Assembly (NCBI RefSeq): GCF_001969445.1
Contig: NZ_CP017297.1
Span: 744,001 to 808,000, forward strand
Source of the DNA: Brachybacterium sp. P6-10-X1
GTDB lineage: Bacteria > Actinomycetota > Actinomycetes > Actinomycetales > Dermabacteraceae
Length of the DNA stretch: 64,000 nt
Reading direction: 5' to 3'
Made by a program: the position numbers and the translations under genes. Each line of letters opens with the position of its first letter. The first letter of the stretch is position 1. Positions 45,121 to 53,851 of this stretch are shown here, one piece after another. Below the pieces are notes generated by a model that ran no database searches, had not been told where the DNA came from, and worked only from the letters and a program-made list of their open reading frames with translations.

Positions 45121-46731
45121 TCAGTACACGAGTCCGAACACCCACACCGCCAGGGTCATCGTGGTGGCCGTGATCAGCACGATGCCGATGAGATTCAGCC
45201 AGATGCCCGCCCGCGCCATCTGCGGGATCCTCACGTACCCGGAGCCGAAGGCGATGGCGTTCGGCGGGGTCGCGACGGGGAGCATGAAGGCGCAGGTGGC
45301 GGCGATGGCCACGGGAACCGCCAGCATCATCGGGTCGATCCCGATGCCTGCGGCGACGGCGGTGGCCACCGGCAGGAAGGTCGCCGCGGTCGCGGTGTTC
45401 GAGGTGAGCTCGGTGAGGAACAGGACCCCGGCCGCGCAGACCGCCACCACCAGCACCACCGGCAGGCCGCCGATCTGCACGGTGACCTCGCCGATCCACT
45501 CCGTCAGCCCCGAGCTGCCGAACTGACCGCTGAGGGCGAGACCGCCGCCGAAGAGCAGCAGCACGCCCCAGGGCAGCTTGACCGCCGCATCCCAGTCCAG
45601 CAGACGCACCCCGCGCGCCGCACCGGCGGGGAGCAGGAACAGCGCCAGAGCGACCACCATGGCGATGCCGGCATCGCCGATGGGCGGCTCCCCGGCCCCC
45701 AGGATCCGCCAGATCAGCGGGACGAAGACCCAGCTGAGGGCGGCGAGCACGAAGACGACCAGCACGCGCACCTCGCCCGAGGAGATCCTGCCGAGCTTGC
45801 GCCGCTCGGCGCGGATCAGCTCGGCGCCGCCCGGGATCTCGGAGATCTCGGGCTTGAACAGAACCTTGGTCAGCAGCAGCCAGGCGATCACCATGAAGAC
45901 CACGGCGATCGGGGCGCCGACGATCATCCACCGCCCGAAACCGATCGTGATCCCGAAGTCCTGGCTCATGTGAGCGGCGAGCAGGGCATTGGGCGGGGTG
46001 CCGATGATGGTCGCGAGCGAGCCGATGGAGGCGGCGTACGCGATGCCCAGCATGAGGGCGACGCCGAAGTTCGAGCGGACCGCCGTGGAGGTGTCGCCGC
46101 CGTCGGGGTCGGGGTCGACGCTCTCCCCCGGCTCCTCGCCCTTCGCGGCGGCATCGTCGAGGCGGAGCCGGTTGACCAGCAGCAGCACGGAGACGCCGAT
46201 CGGCAGCATCATCACGGCGGTCGCGGTGTTCGAGACCCACATGGAGACGAAGCCGGTGGCCACCATGAAACCGAGCACCAGCAGCGAGGGGCTGGTGCCG
46301 ATCATGCCGACGATGGCCAGGGCGATGCGCTTGTGCAGGTTCCAGCGCTGCATGGCCAGGGCCAGCATGAAGCCGCCCATGAACAGGAAGATGATGTGGT
46401 TGCCGTAGGACGCGCCGACCTCGTCGAAGCCGACGTCCGCATTGAGCACGGGGAAGACGACCACCGGGACCAGGGCGGTCGCCGGGATCGGCAGCGCCTC
46501 GGTCATCCACCACACCGCCATCAGCACGGCCGTCGCCGCGGTGAGCCGCGCCGCATGGGGCACGTCGGCGGGCATGATCGCGTAGATCACGATGGCGGCG
46601 ACGACGCCGAGCGCCAGACCCAGCCGACGGACCAGGAGGGTGCGTCCGGTCTCGGCGGGGGCTCGTTCTCCCTCGGCGAGGTCCGGGCGTTCCTCGGAGG
46701 TGCTCGATGCCGAGGAGGAGTTCGAAGACAT
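45121..46731 (-). CDS. DASS/SLC13-family sodium:dicarboxylate (anion) transporter
   Basis: A 536-residue transporter with about 11-12 membrane helices. The two SNT motifs that form the sodium and carboxylate sites are clear: WVSNTATAVMMLPIG and LTSNTATAATFLPVA, each followed by a Pro-rich GTPPNALL / TPPNAIAFG hairpin. A cytoplasmic loop of about 30 acidic residues interrupts the first half. I chose the ATG at 46731: a TAGTGT hexamer at 46781-46786 would start transcription near 46774, inside the longer GTG-initiated frame. Substrates of the family are succinate, malate and related anions. Confidence 0.85.
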   Translation of the reverse strand: MSSNSSSASSTSEERPDLAEGERAPAETGRTLLVRRLGLALGVVAAIVIYAIMPADVPHAARLTAATAVLMAVWWMTEALPIPATALVPVVVFPVLNADVGFDEVGASYGNHIIFLFMGGFMLALAMQRWNLHKRIALAIVGMIGTSPSLLVLGFMVATGFVSMWVSNTATAVMMLPIGVSVLLLVNRLRLDDAAAKGEEPGESVDPDPDGGDTSTAVRSNFGVALMLGIAYAASIGSLATIIGTPPNALLAAHMSQDFGITIGFGRWMIVGAPIAVVFMVIAWLLLTKVLFKPEISEIPGGAELIRAERRKLGRISSGEVRVLVVFVLAALSWVFVPLIWRILGAGEPPIGDAGIAMVVALALFLLPAGAARGVRLLDWDAAVKLPWGVLLLFGGGLALSGQFGSSGLTEWIGEVTVQIGGLPVVLVVAVCAAGVLFLTELTSNTATAATFLPVATAVAAGIGIDPMMLAVPVAIAATCAFMLPVATPPNAIAFGSGYVRIPQMARAGIWLNLIGIVLITATTMTLAVWVFGLVY

Positions 46732-46780
46732 CGCGGTCCCTTCATCGCGTCGTCGCGGTGGAGTGCTGGTGTTCCCGGTC

Positions 46781-46786
46781 ACACTA
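46781..46786 (-). promoter_or_regulatory. -10 element (TAGTGT) of the DASS transporter gene
   Basis: The hexamer predicts a transcription start near 46774, leaving about 43 nt before the ATG at 46731. It argues against the alternative GTG start at 46782. Confidence 0.4.
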
Positions 46787-46863
46787 CGCGGGCGGGGCGC
46801 CGGAATCGGGCACGACCGGCGGCGTGTCCGACCCGGCGGGCGGATCAGGACACGCCGGGCGGG

Positions 46864-49086
46864 TCAGAACACGTCGGGCGGATCCAGCCGCACCCGGAGC
46901 GATCCGCGGGCCTTGCGGGCGGAGCGGGCGGCGACCCCGGCGCGCAGCGCGTCGGCCAGCTCCCGGGAGCGGTGGGGGTCCAGCCGCACCACGGCCCGGG
47001 CGCGTCCGGCCGCGTCGGCGCCCTCGAGGTCCACGGGGCCGAAGACCTCGCTCCCGTCGGGAAGATCAGTGGTCTCCAGGAAGCTGCGGCAGGCCTCCTT
47101 GTCCCCGATGATCTCGGCGATCCGGCCGAAGGGGGGCAGGTCGAGCTCGCGGCGGTCCTCGAGCACCCGGTCCAGGAACGCGCTCGAGCGGTGCGCGACG
47201 AGGTCACGGATCGCCGGCAGCGTCGCGGTGCCGACCACGAGGACCTCCCCGCCCTGCTCGGCGCTGCGGACGAGGGCGATCGCGTTGCGCCAGCGCCGGA
47301 CCGCTTCGACATCGGCGTCGAAGGCGGCGCGGCCCAGCATCGCGTCGGCGTCCAGCAGCAGCGCCGCGGCGAAGCGGTCCGGGGGCGAGGGCTCGGCCCC
47401 GGGGGTGGCCACGACGATCGCGTCGCCGGGCACCTCGGAGTCCTCGAGCGCGCCGTGCGCTCCCCCGGAGACCAGCAGCGTCACGGCGGGGAAGGCGCGG
47501 GAGAGCTCCTCGGCGGTGCGGGTGGAGCCGATGACCATGGCGCGGACCCGGGTGCGGTCGCACTCGGGGCAGCGGTAGCCGTCCTCGCGCCGGCCGCACA
47601 CCCGGCAGTGCAGGTGCCCGCCGCGTCCGGTGATCGACAGCTGCGCGGCGCAGCGGGGGCACTGGGCGCGGGTCCCGCAGAAGGTGCACGCGATCGCCGG
47701 GACGTACCCGGAGCGCGGCACCTGGACCAGGACGGGGCCGCGGGCCAGCCCCCGACGGATCACCCGCATCGCCTCCTGCGGGAGGCGGGAGCGGCCGGAG
47801 GCGCCCTCGCGGTCGCGCAGGTACTGGTCCATGGCCACGATGTGCGGGCGCACTCTCGTGACCGGGGCCGGCAGCGGGTCCAGCCGGGCGAGGTAGCCGG
47901 CGTCGATCAGGGCCCGCAGCGGCACCGAGTCGCTGGCGGAGAGGAACAGCAGCGCGCAGCGCTCCTCCCGCGAGCGGCACTGCAGCACCGTGCGCACGTG
48001 GGGGTAGGGCGCGCGGGGCTCCTCGAGGAGATCGTCGGACTCGTCCACGCAGATCACCAGGGCGAGGTCGCGGACCGGGGCGAAGGCGGCCGAGCGGTTG
48101 CCGAGCACGATCCGGGTCGCTCCGCGCAGGATCCGGCGGAAGGTGCGGTACCGCTTCTCGGGGCCTTCGGTGCCGGCGAGCACCTCGTGGGCCAGGCCGC
48201 GCGCGGTCAGCACCCGGCTCAGCCGGGCCACGTCCCGCTGGTCGGGGGCGATGACCAGGGCGCCCTGGCCGTCGGCGAGGTCGGCGAGGGCGTCGGCGGT
48301 CACCACCGTCCAGGGATCGGCGGCATCCAGGGTGAGGGCGGCGCGGGGCACGGGGCCGGAGCGATCGCCGGCGCGGGAGAGCAGGGCGGCCAGGCCGACG
48401 TAGCGGTCCCCCGGGCGCGGGGCCGGCTCGGAGGGCTCCGGGGACTCCGGGGGCTCCGGCGCGGCCTCCACCGCGGCGGCATCCGGCACCTCGGCGGTGG
48501 TCTCCTGCTCCTGCTCCTTCTCCTGCTCCTTCTCCGCGGCGGCCCGATCGGCCTTCTCGGCCCGGGCGTGGCGCGGGGGCAGGGCCAGGCGCAGCACGTC
48601 GCCGACGGTGCCGCCGCTGCGGGCGGCGACGTCCTCGCAGACTCGCATCATCGCCGGGGGCACCACCACGTCGGTCGAGACCAGGCGGCGCAGCGGCGCC
48701 AGCGCGCGGTCGGTGGTCGGCTCCGCGAGCCGGTCGAGGACGAGGCCTTCGGTGTCCCGGCCGGAGAACCGCACCCGCACCCGCATCCCGGGGCCGGCCT
48801 CGGCGGTCTCCGGTGTCACGGCGTACTCGAACGGGCGGTCCAGATGCGGGAGCACCCCGACCAGGCGCACGCTCGCCACCGGCAGCTCCTCGGCCACGTC
48901 GAAGCCCGCGGTGGTGCGCAGGCCTCGGCCCCGGGCCGCCGCATCGCGGCCCGGGTCGTGCGGGGCGGTCTCGGGAACGGCGGCGGCGGGGGCCGCGAAG
49001 AGGCTCGCCTGCTCCTCCTCCTGGGGCTCCCCCGCCGCTGCCGTGGCGGACGTGCTCAGCGCTGGTGCACCGCCACCAGGTCGCAC
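46864..49086 (-). CDS. priA: Primosomal protein N' (PriA), helicase motifs lost
   Basis: About 740 residues of PriA. The N-terminal DNA-binding domain (VRLVGVLPHLDRPFEYAVTPE, VRVRFSGRDTEGLVLD) is intact and the zinc-binding cysteines are present in pairs (CTFCGTRAQCPRC, CRVCGRREDGYRCPEC). The Walker A site is absent (VIAPDQRDVARL in its place) and no DEAH box is seen, as in other actinobacterial PriA proteins annotated as probable replication restart protein. No ATG begins the frame. I give the GTG at 49086; a CTG at 49059 forming a CTGA overlap with the FKBP stop, or a GTG at 48897, are alternatives. A Glu/Pro/Ala linker with EKEQEKEQEQE lies at about 150-200. Confidence 0.85.
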   Translation of the reverse strand: MRPGGGAPALSTSATAAAGEPQEEEQASLFAAPAAAVPETAPHDPGRDAAARGRGLRTTAGFDVAEELPVASVRLVGVLPHLDRPFEYAVTPETAEAGPGMRVRVRFSGRDTEGLVLDRLAEPTTDRALAPLRRLVSTDVVVPPAMMRVCEDVAARSGGTVGDVLRLALPPRHARAEKADRAAAEKEQEKEQEQETTAEVPDAAAVEAAPEPPESPEPSEPAPRPGDRYVGLAALLSRAGDRSGPVPRAALTLDAADPWTVVTADALADLADGQGALVIAPDQRDVARLSRVLTARGLAHEVLAGTEGPEKRYRTFRRILRGATRIVLGNRSAAFAPVRDLALVICVDESDDLLEEPRAPYPHVRTVLQCRSREERCALLFLSASDSVPLRALIDAGYLARLDPLPAPVTRVRPHIVAMDQYLRDREGASGRSRLPQEAMRVIRRGLARGPVLVQVPRSGYVPAIACTFCGTRAQCPRCAAQLSITGRGGHLHCRVCGRREDGYRCPECDRTRVRAMVIGSTRTAEELSRAFPAVTLLVSGGAHGALEDSEVPGDAIVVATPGAEPSPPDRFAAALLLDADAMLGRAAFDADVEAVRRWRNAIALVRSAEQGGEVLVVGTATLPAIRDLVAHRSSAFLDRVLEDRRELDLPPFGRIAEIIGDKEACRSFLETTDLPDGSEVFGPVDLEGADAAGRARAVVRLDPHRSRELADALRAGVAARSARKARGSLRVRLDPPDVF

Positions 49087-49436
49087 ACGAAGATCAGCGA
49101 CTCGCCCGGTGCGATGACGGGCGGTGCGCCCATGTCGCCGTAGGCGAGGGAGGCGGGGATCTCCAACCGCCGCCGGCCACCCACCTTCATGCCCTGGACG
49201 CCCTGGTCCCAGCCGGAGATGACCTGGCCGACGCCGAGCTGGAAGCGCAGCGGCTCGCCACGGTCCCAGGAGGCGTCGAACTGCTCGCCGGTGGAATGGG
49301 AGACGCCGACGTAGTGGACGTCGACCACGTCGCCGCTGCCGGCCTGCTCGCCGTCGCCGACGATCTCGTCGCGGCTGGTCAGCTCGGTGGGCGCGGGGCC
49401 CTCGGGGTGGTCGATCTCGGGCTTGCTGCGGTCCAT
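49056..49436 (-). CDS. FKBP-type peptidyl-prolyl cis-trans isomerase
   Basis: A 126-residue cytoplasmic FKBP. Typical residues are VDVHYVGVSHSTGEQFDASWDRGEPLRFQLGVGQVISGWDQGVQGMKVGGRRRLEIPASLAYGD and the closing LIFVCDLVAV strand. It catalyses proline isomerisation during folding. AAGGAG precedes the ATG. It lies between the lipoprotein FKBP and priA, all on the minus strand, downstream of the pup genes. Confidence 0.93.
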   Translation of the reverse strand: MDRSKPEIDHPEGPAPTELTSRDEIVGDGEQAGSGDVVDVHYVGVSHSTGEQFDASWDRGEPLRFQLGVGQVISGWDQGVQGMKVGGRRRLEIPASLAYGDMGAPPVIAPGESLIFVCDLVAVHQR

Positions 49437-49481
49437 GGGGGCTCCTTCGGTCGGTGGGGTCCGGGGGTGGTTCCGGTCTGG

Positions 49482-50450
49482 TCAGTCTGTGCGATGGGCG
49501 GCGTCGAGGACGTCGATGACGAAGATCAGCGTCTGGCCGGCGAGCTCGTGCTGGGACTCCTCCTTGGTGCCGTAGGCCTCGGCCGGCGGCACCACCAGCA
49601 TCACCTGGCTGCCCACGGGGAGGTCGAGGAGGTTCTGGTCCCACCCGGCGATGACCGAGCCGCCGCCCTGCACGAACGAGAACGGGGCGCCGCGCTCCCA
49701 CGAGGAGTCGAACTGCTTCCCGTCGGTCCAGTTCCACCCGGTGTAGTGCATGACCAGGTAGTCGCCCTCGCGGGTGGTGTCCCCCGTGCCGACGGTGAGC
49801 TCCTCGCGGGTGGTCTCGGTGGGCGGATCCCCCTCGGGGGCGCCCTCGAGGGCGGGGGCCCCGTTCTCACCCAGGGTGACGGCCGGGAAGTCCCCGGAGG
49901 GGTCGCCGGGCTCGCCCTCGGCGCGCAGGGGTTCGACGACGCGGTCGATGTCGGCGACCTGGATCAGGGAACGGGCCTGCCCGGACTGGTCCTGCTGCCA
50001 GCCGGCCATCGCGAAGCGCGAGCCGACCGTCATGGTGGTGAAGACGTCGAAGGCCGCCTGGCCGACGCCGTCGGCGGTGACCTGCAGGCCACCGGCCGGG
50101 GCGCCCTGCCACCAGGACTGGAGGGTCTCGCCGCTGCTCGCGTCGACGTAGAGGCTGCGCCAGATCAGGGTGTCGCCCTCGGCGATGGTCGCGCCGTCGC
50201 CCGGCACGACGACCTCGGCGTCGGCCGCGGAGATGCTCAGCGGGGCGGAGAACTCGACCGTCGGCTCCGCGCCGAGGTCCTCGCTGATCGTGACGCCCGA
50301 GAGCGCGGGCGGCCCGCCGCTCTCGGAGCCCCCGCCCGCGTCGGAGGCACCGGTGGCCTCGGGGTCGGAGCCGTCCTCGGAGCAGGCGGCCAGACCGATG
50401 ACGGCGGAGGCGGCGAGGGCGGTGGTCAGCAGCGTGCGGCGGCGGATCAA
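49482..50450 (-). CDS. Exported FKBP-type isomerase lipoprotein
   Basis: A 322-residue lipoprotein: an Arg-rich n-region (IRRRTLLTTALAAS), hydrophobic core and lipobox LAAC with Cys23. After an Asp/Ser/Gly linker come two FKBP-like segments. The C-terminal one (about 225-320) is canonical (MHYTGWNWTDGKQFDSSWERGAPFSF, VIAGWDQNLLDLPVGS); the N-terminal one (about 65-180) is divergent and lacks several drug/substrate-pocket residues. The start codon is TTG with AAAGG eight bases upstream. Homologues beside pafA are common in Micrococcales. Confidence 0.88.
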   Translation of the reverse strand: MIRRRTLLTTALAASAVIGLAACSEDGSDPEATGASDAGGGSESGGPPALSGVTISEDLGAEPTVEFSAPLSISAADAEVVVPGDGATIAEGDTLIWRSLYVDASSGETLQSWWQGAPAGGLQVTADGVGQAAFDVFTTMTVGSRFAMAGWQQDQSGQARSLIQVADIDRVVEPLRAEGEPGDPSGDFPAVTLGENGAPALEGAPEGDPPTETTREELTVGTGDTTREGDYLVMHYTGWNWTDGKQFDSSWERGAPFSFVQGGGSVIAGWDQNLLDLPVGSQVMLVVPPAEAYGTKEESQHELAGQTLIFVIDVLDAAHRTD

Positions 50451-50561
50451 GAGCGGGCCTTTCGGATCAGGGACCCCGAGCGGGGCGCGGGCACCAGGGT
50501 ACGGGGGCGGGGCGGCGTCGTTCCCAGGGTGGGGACGGTCACCGGACGGGCCGTCCTCGCC

Positions 50562-51959
50562 TCAGGCGGGCGGGGCCGGGGGCGCTGCGGACTCGCCGTG
50601 CCGGCGGATCTCGGCGAGCAGGGCGTCGACCTCCGGCAGCGAGGTCGCGAAGGGGTCCAGCACCTGCACCGGCATGGCCCCGGGGCGGGTCAGGCGCAGG
50701 GTGGTCCAGTCCACCACGTGGTCGACGCCGTGCTGCTGCGCGGCGGTGACGACCTGGCCGCGCAGATGGGCGCGGGTGCTGCGCGGGGCATGCTCGCGCG
50801 CGTCCTCGATCCGCTGGTGGGGAAGCACCGACGGGGCCAGGCCCCGGCGCTGGAGCGCCTGGAAGATGCTCCCGGCGGGATCGATGTCGTGATAGGCCAG
50901 CTCGAGCCGTTCGATCCCCGGATCGGCCAGGTCCACGCCGCGTCGCGTGGCGACCTGGTCGAACAGCCTCTCCTTGATCGCCCAGTCGAGGTGGGTCCCG
51001 GCCCAGGAGCGGTCCCCCGTGCGGACCGCGTCGATCCCCAGCTGCCAGGTCTGCAGCACCTCCTGCTCGGCGCCGTCCTCGGCGACCTCGGCGGCGAGGT
51101 CCAGCCAGCGCTGCTGCACCTCGACGGCGGTGGTGCTGGACCCGTTCGCGGTGGGGATCGGCGCTCGTCCGGTGAGGTCGCGGGCGACGGCGCGGATCGC
51201 GGCGATGTCGTCGTGCAGGGCGAGCTCGGGCAGGGCCCGTCCGGCCTCGATCACCCGCAGCACCAGGTCCGTGGTGGCGAAGCGCAGGTGGGTGGACACC
51301 TCGCTCATGGTGGAGTCGCCCACGATGACGTGCAGGCGGCGGAAGCGGGTCGGGTCGCCGTGCGGCTCGTCGCGCGTGTTGATGATGGGGCGGGTGCGGG
51401 TGGTCGCCGAGGAGACCGCCTCCCACATGTGGTCGCTGCGGCGGGAGAAGACGAACCGGCCCTCGGGCGCCGCGTCGTCGCGGACCACTCCCCCGGCGCC
51501 GGTGATGATCTGGCGGGTGACCAGGAACGGCAGCAGGTACCGGGGCAGGCGGGTGAACTCGCCGCGGCGATCCACGAGGTAGTTCTCATGAGAACCGAAG
51601 GCGTTGCCCGCGGAGTCGACGTTGTTCTTGAGCAGGTGGATGCGGGCGTCCTGCCCGTCGGCGGCCAGGCGCTGATCGGCCTGCGCGACGAGATCCGCGA
51701 AGATCCGTTCCCCGGCCCGGTCCTGGGCGACCAGCTCCCACCAGTCGTCGCACTCCGCGGTGGCGTACTCCGGATGGGAGCCCACGTCGAGGTAGAGCCG
51801 GGCCGCGTTGCGCAGGAACACGTTCGAGGAGCGGCCCATCGCCACCACCGGGCGGAACAGCTCGCGGGCTGCCGCTTCCGGCTCCAGGGCGCGGGTGCCG
51901 TCGGCCCGGACGCACACCAGGCCGAACTCGGTCTCCAGTCCTCCGACGCGACGGATCAT
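50562..51959 (-). CDS. pafA: Pup--protein ligase PafA
   Basis: A 465-residue carboxylate-amine ligase (glutamine-synthetase-like fold) that joins the C-terminal Glu of Pup to target lysines. The nucleotide-binding start is MIRRVGGLETEFGLVC with Glu9 of the ETEFG motif; [65 protein letters not shown] and STRAHLRG follow. The start ATG is 4 bp after the pup stop; the longer frame is a shadow of pup. In proteasome-bearing actinobacteria prcB and prcA sit between pup and pafA; here there is no room for them. Confidence 0.96.
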   Translation of the reverse strand: MIRRVGGLETEFGLVCVRADGTRALEPEAAARELFRPVVAMGRSSNVFLRNAARLYLDVGSHPEYATAECDDWWELVAQDRAGERIFADLVAQADQRLAADGQDARIHLLKNNVDSAGNAFGSHENYLVDRRGEFTRLPRYLLPFLVTRQIITGAGGVVRDDAAPEGRFVFSRRSDHMWEAVSSATTRTRPIINTRDEPHGDPTRFRRLHVIVGDSTMSEVSTHLRFATTDLVLRVIEAGRALPELALHDDIAAIRAVARDLTGRAPIPTANGSSTTAVEVQQRWLDLAAEVAEDGAEQEVLQTWQLGIDAVRTGDRSWAGTHLDWAIKERLFDQVATRRGVDLADPGIERLELAYHDIDPAGSIFQALQRRGLAPSVLPHQRIEDAREHAPRSTRAHLRGQVVTAAQQHGVDHVVDWTTLRLTRPGAMPVQVLDPFATSLPEVDALLAEIRRHGESAAPPAPPA

Positions 51960-51963
51960 CGGG

Positions 51964-52152
51964 TCACTGGCCGCCCTTCTGGACGAAGGAGCGCACGAAG
52001 GTCTCGGCGTTGGACTCGAGTACCGAGTCGATCTCGTCGAGCAGATCGTCGGAGCCCTGGGCGGAGGCGAAGGTCTGCCCGCCGGTGGCGTCGGGGGCGC
52101 CGGCCGCGTCGTCGTCGTCATGGCCGGGGCCGTGCAGGGACTGCTGGGACAT
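51964..52152 (-). CDS. pup: Prokaryotic ubiquitin-like protein Pup
   Basis: A 62-residue, disordered, acidic protein. The C-terminal ARC-binding segment is [20 protein letters not shown] and the tail is [10 protein letters not shown], ending in Gln, so Dop must deamidate it to Glu before ligation. GAGGAGG lies five bases before the ATG. It lies between dop and pafA on the minus strand. Confidence 0.97.
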   Translation of the reverse strand: MSQQSLHGPGHDDDDAAGAPDATGGQTFASAQGSDDLLDEIDSVLESNAETFVRSFVQKGGQ

Positions 52153-52162
52153 GAGGTCCTCC

Positions 52163-53851
52163 TCAGGACTCGGAGACGGCTCGACGCAGCGCGTCGAGGA
52201 TCGCCTCGGGATCATCGGACAGGTCGATGCCGGCCAGGGCGCACCAGGCGGCGGAGCCGAGGCGCGGATCGGCCAGGCGCAGGCGGTGCCCGTCCTCGCG
52301 GCCGGCGAGTGTGATCGCGTCCCAGCCGGCCGAGGGCACGTGCTCGCCATGGGCGGAGATCAGGCCGCCGCGCAGGTGGGCCCGCGTCGAGGTGGGAGCG
52401 GTGGTGACGGCCGCGTCCACCTCGTCCTGGTCGATCAGGGTGCGCACGGCACCGGCGGCGCGCAGCTTCGTGAACAGGCCTCGGTCCGGGCGCAGATCCG
52501 AGTACTGCAGGTCGACCATGACCAGGCGCGGATCCGACCAGTCCAGGCCGTGGCGGGCGCGGTAGCGATCCAGCAGCTGGAGCTTGGCGACCCATTCGAC
52601 GCGATCCGCGGCGAGCATCGGGTCCTGCTCCAGCAGGTCGAGCAGCTCGCCCCAGGTGGCGAGCACCTGCGCGGTCTCGTCGTCGCCGGTGTCGGCGGCC
52701 GCGGAGACCGCCGCGAGCAGGAGTCGCTGGATCGCCAGGGCCGTCAGCTCGCGGCCGTCGGCGAGCGTCACCGTGGCCTGCAGGGACGGGTCGTGGCTGA
52801 TCGTGCGGACCGCCGCGACCGGGTCGGCCAGGCGCAGGTCCGGCAGGATCGGCTCCCCGCTGCGGTGCTCGGCCTCCAGGGCAGCGAGCACCAGCGACGT
52901 GGTGCCGAGCTTGAGGAAGGTGGATTCCTCGAGCAGGTTGGCGTCGCCGATGATCAGGTGCAGGCGGCGGAAGCGGGAGGGGTCCGAGTGCGGTTCGTCG
53001 CGGGTGTTGACGATCGGACGGTTCAGGGTCGTCTCGAGCCCGACCTCGGCCTCCATGAAGTCCGCGCGGGAGGAGAGCTGGAAGCCGGGGTGCTCGCCGC
53101 GGGTGCCCCGCCCCACGCGGCCGGCGCCGACGAGCACCTGGCGAGTGGCCAGGAAGGGGAGCATCGCGGCGGCCACCCGCTCGAAGGGCACTGCCCGGTC
53201 GACGAGGTAGTTCTCGTGGGTGCCGTAGGAGGCGCCCTTGCCGTCGGTGTTGTTCTTGTACAGGGCCACGTCCGGGATGCCCTCGGCGGCCTGCAGGATC
53301 TCCATCGCGGAGCGGGCGATCTCCTCGCCCGCGCGGTCGACGACCACGGCCTCGCGAGCCCGGGTGACCTCGGGGGCGGAGTACTCGGGGTGAGCGTGGT
53401 CGACGTACCAGCGGGCCCCGTTGCGGAGCACGGCGTTGCCGATGGAGCGCTGCGCCGCCCAGGTGAGCACCTCGGTGTCATCGCCCTCCGGGGCGACCTC
53501 CGGCCCGGCCACCGGCTGGTCCAGCTCGACGCTGGGCACATGCGCGTCGCGCACCTCGTCGGTCAGCTGGGTGGGGTGGGCCGCGGCGCGCTGCAGCTCG
53601 AAGCCGCGGGCGTCGCGCAGCGGCGTCTCGTCCCCGTAGTCCCAGCGCACGCGGCGGCCCCGGGCCCCTTCACGCGGGTCCAGCAGGGCGTAGGCGCCGA
53701 CCACGAGATGGGACAGCAGGATCGCGCTGCCGGCCCCGGCGCGGGAGCGGTCCTCGAGATCGGCGTGGATCACCCCGAACTCGGTCTCGATGCCCATCAC
53801 GCGCTCGGTGGTCAGGGGGTCGTGCGGGACATGCCCGAGAGGTCCGGTCAT
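52163..53851 (-). CDS. dop: Pup deamidase/depupylase Dop
   Basis: A 562-residue paralogue of PafA that deamidates Pup-Gln to Pup-Glu and removes Pup from substrates. It opens [20 protein letters not shown]; the Dop-specific loop after this is shown by the [18 protein letters not shown] region. [51 protein letters not shown] and [25 protein letters not shown] follow. The ATG overlaps the arc stop (ATGA). All active-site motifs appear intact, so the activity is expected to be retained. Confidence 0.96.
   Translation of the reverse strand: MTGPLGHVPHDPLTTERVMGIETEFGVIHADLEDRSRAGAGSAILLSHLVVGAYALLDPREGARGRRVRWDYGDETPLRDARGFELQRAAAHPTQLTDEVRDAHVPSVELDQPVAGPEVAPEGDDTEVLTWAAQRSIGNAVLRNGARWYVDHAHPEYSAPEVTRAREAVVVDRAGEEIARSAMEILQAAEGIPDVALYKNNTDGKGASYGTHENYLVDRAVPFERVAAAMLPFLATRQVLVGAGRVGRGTRGEHPGFQLSSRADFMEAEVGLETTLNRPIVNTRDEPHSDPSRFRRLHLIIGDANLLEESTFLKLGTTSLVLAALEAEHRSGEPILPDLRLADPVAAVRTISHDPSLQATVTLADGRELTALAIQRLLLAAVSAAADTGDDETAQVLATWGELLDLLEQDPMLAADRVEWVAKLQLLDRYRARHGLDWSDPRLVMVDLQYSDLRPDRGLFTKLRAAGAVRTLIDQDEVDAAVTTAPTSTRAHLRGGLISAHGEHVPSAGWDAITLAGREDGHRLRLADPRLGSAAWCALAGIDLSDDPEAILDALRRAVSES

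Noticed and set aside
44314-49143. Reading frame of 1609 codons on the plus strand
   Set aside because: It is antisense to fmt, the DASS transporter and priA, whose motifs are intact; no ribosome-binding site or recognisable domain.
51960-51963. Possible hidden prcB/prcA remnants between pup and pafA
   Set aside because: Only 4 bp separate the two genes, so no remnant can exist there.
48813-52154. Reading frame of 1113 codons on the plus strand
   Set aside because: Antisense shadow of priA, both FKBP genes and pafA.
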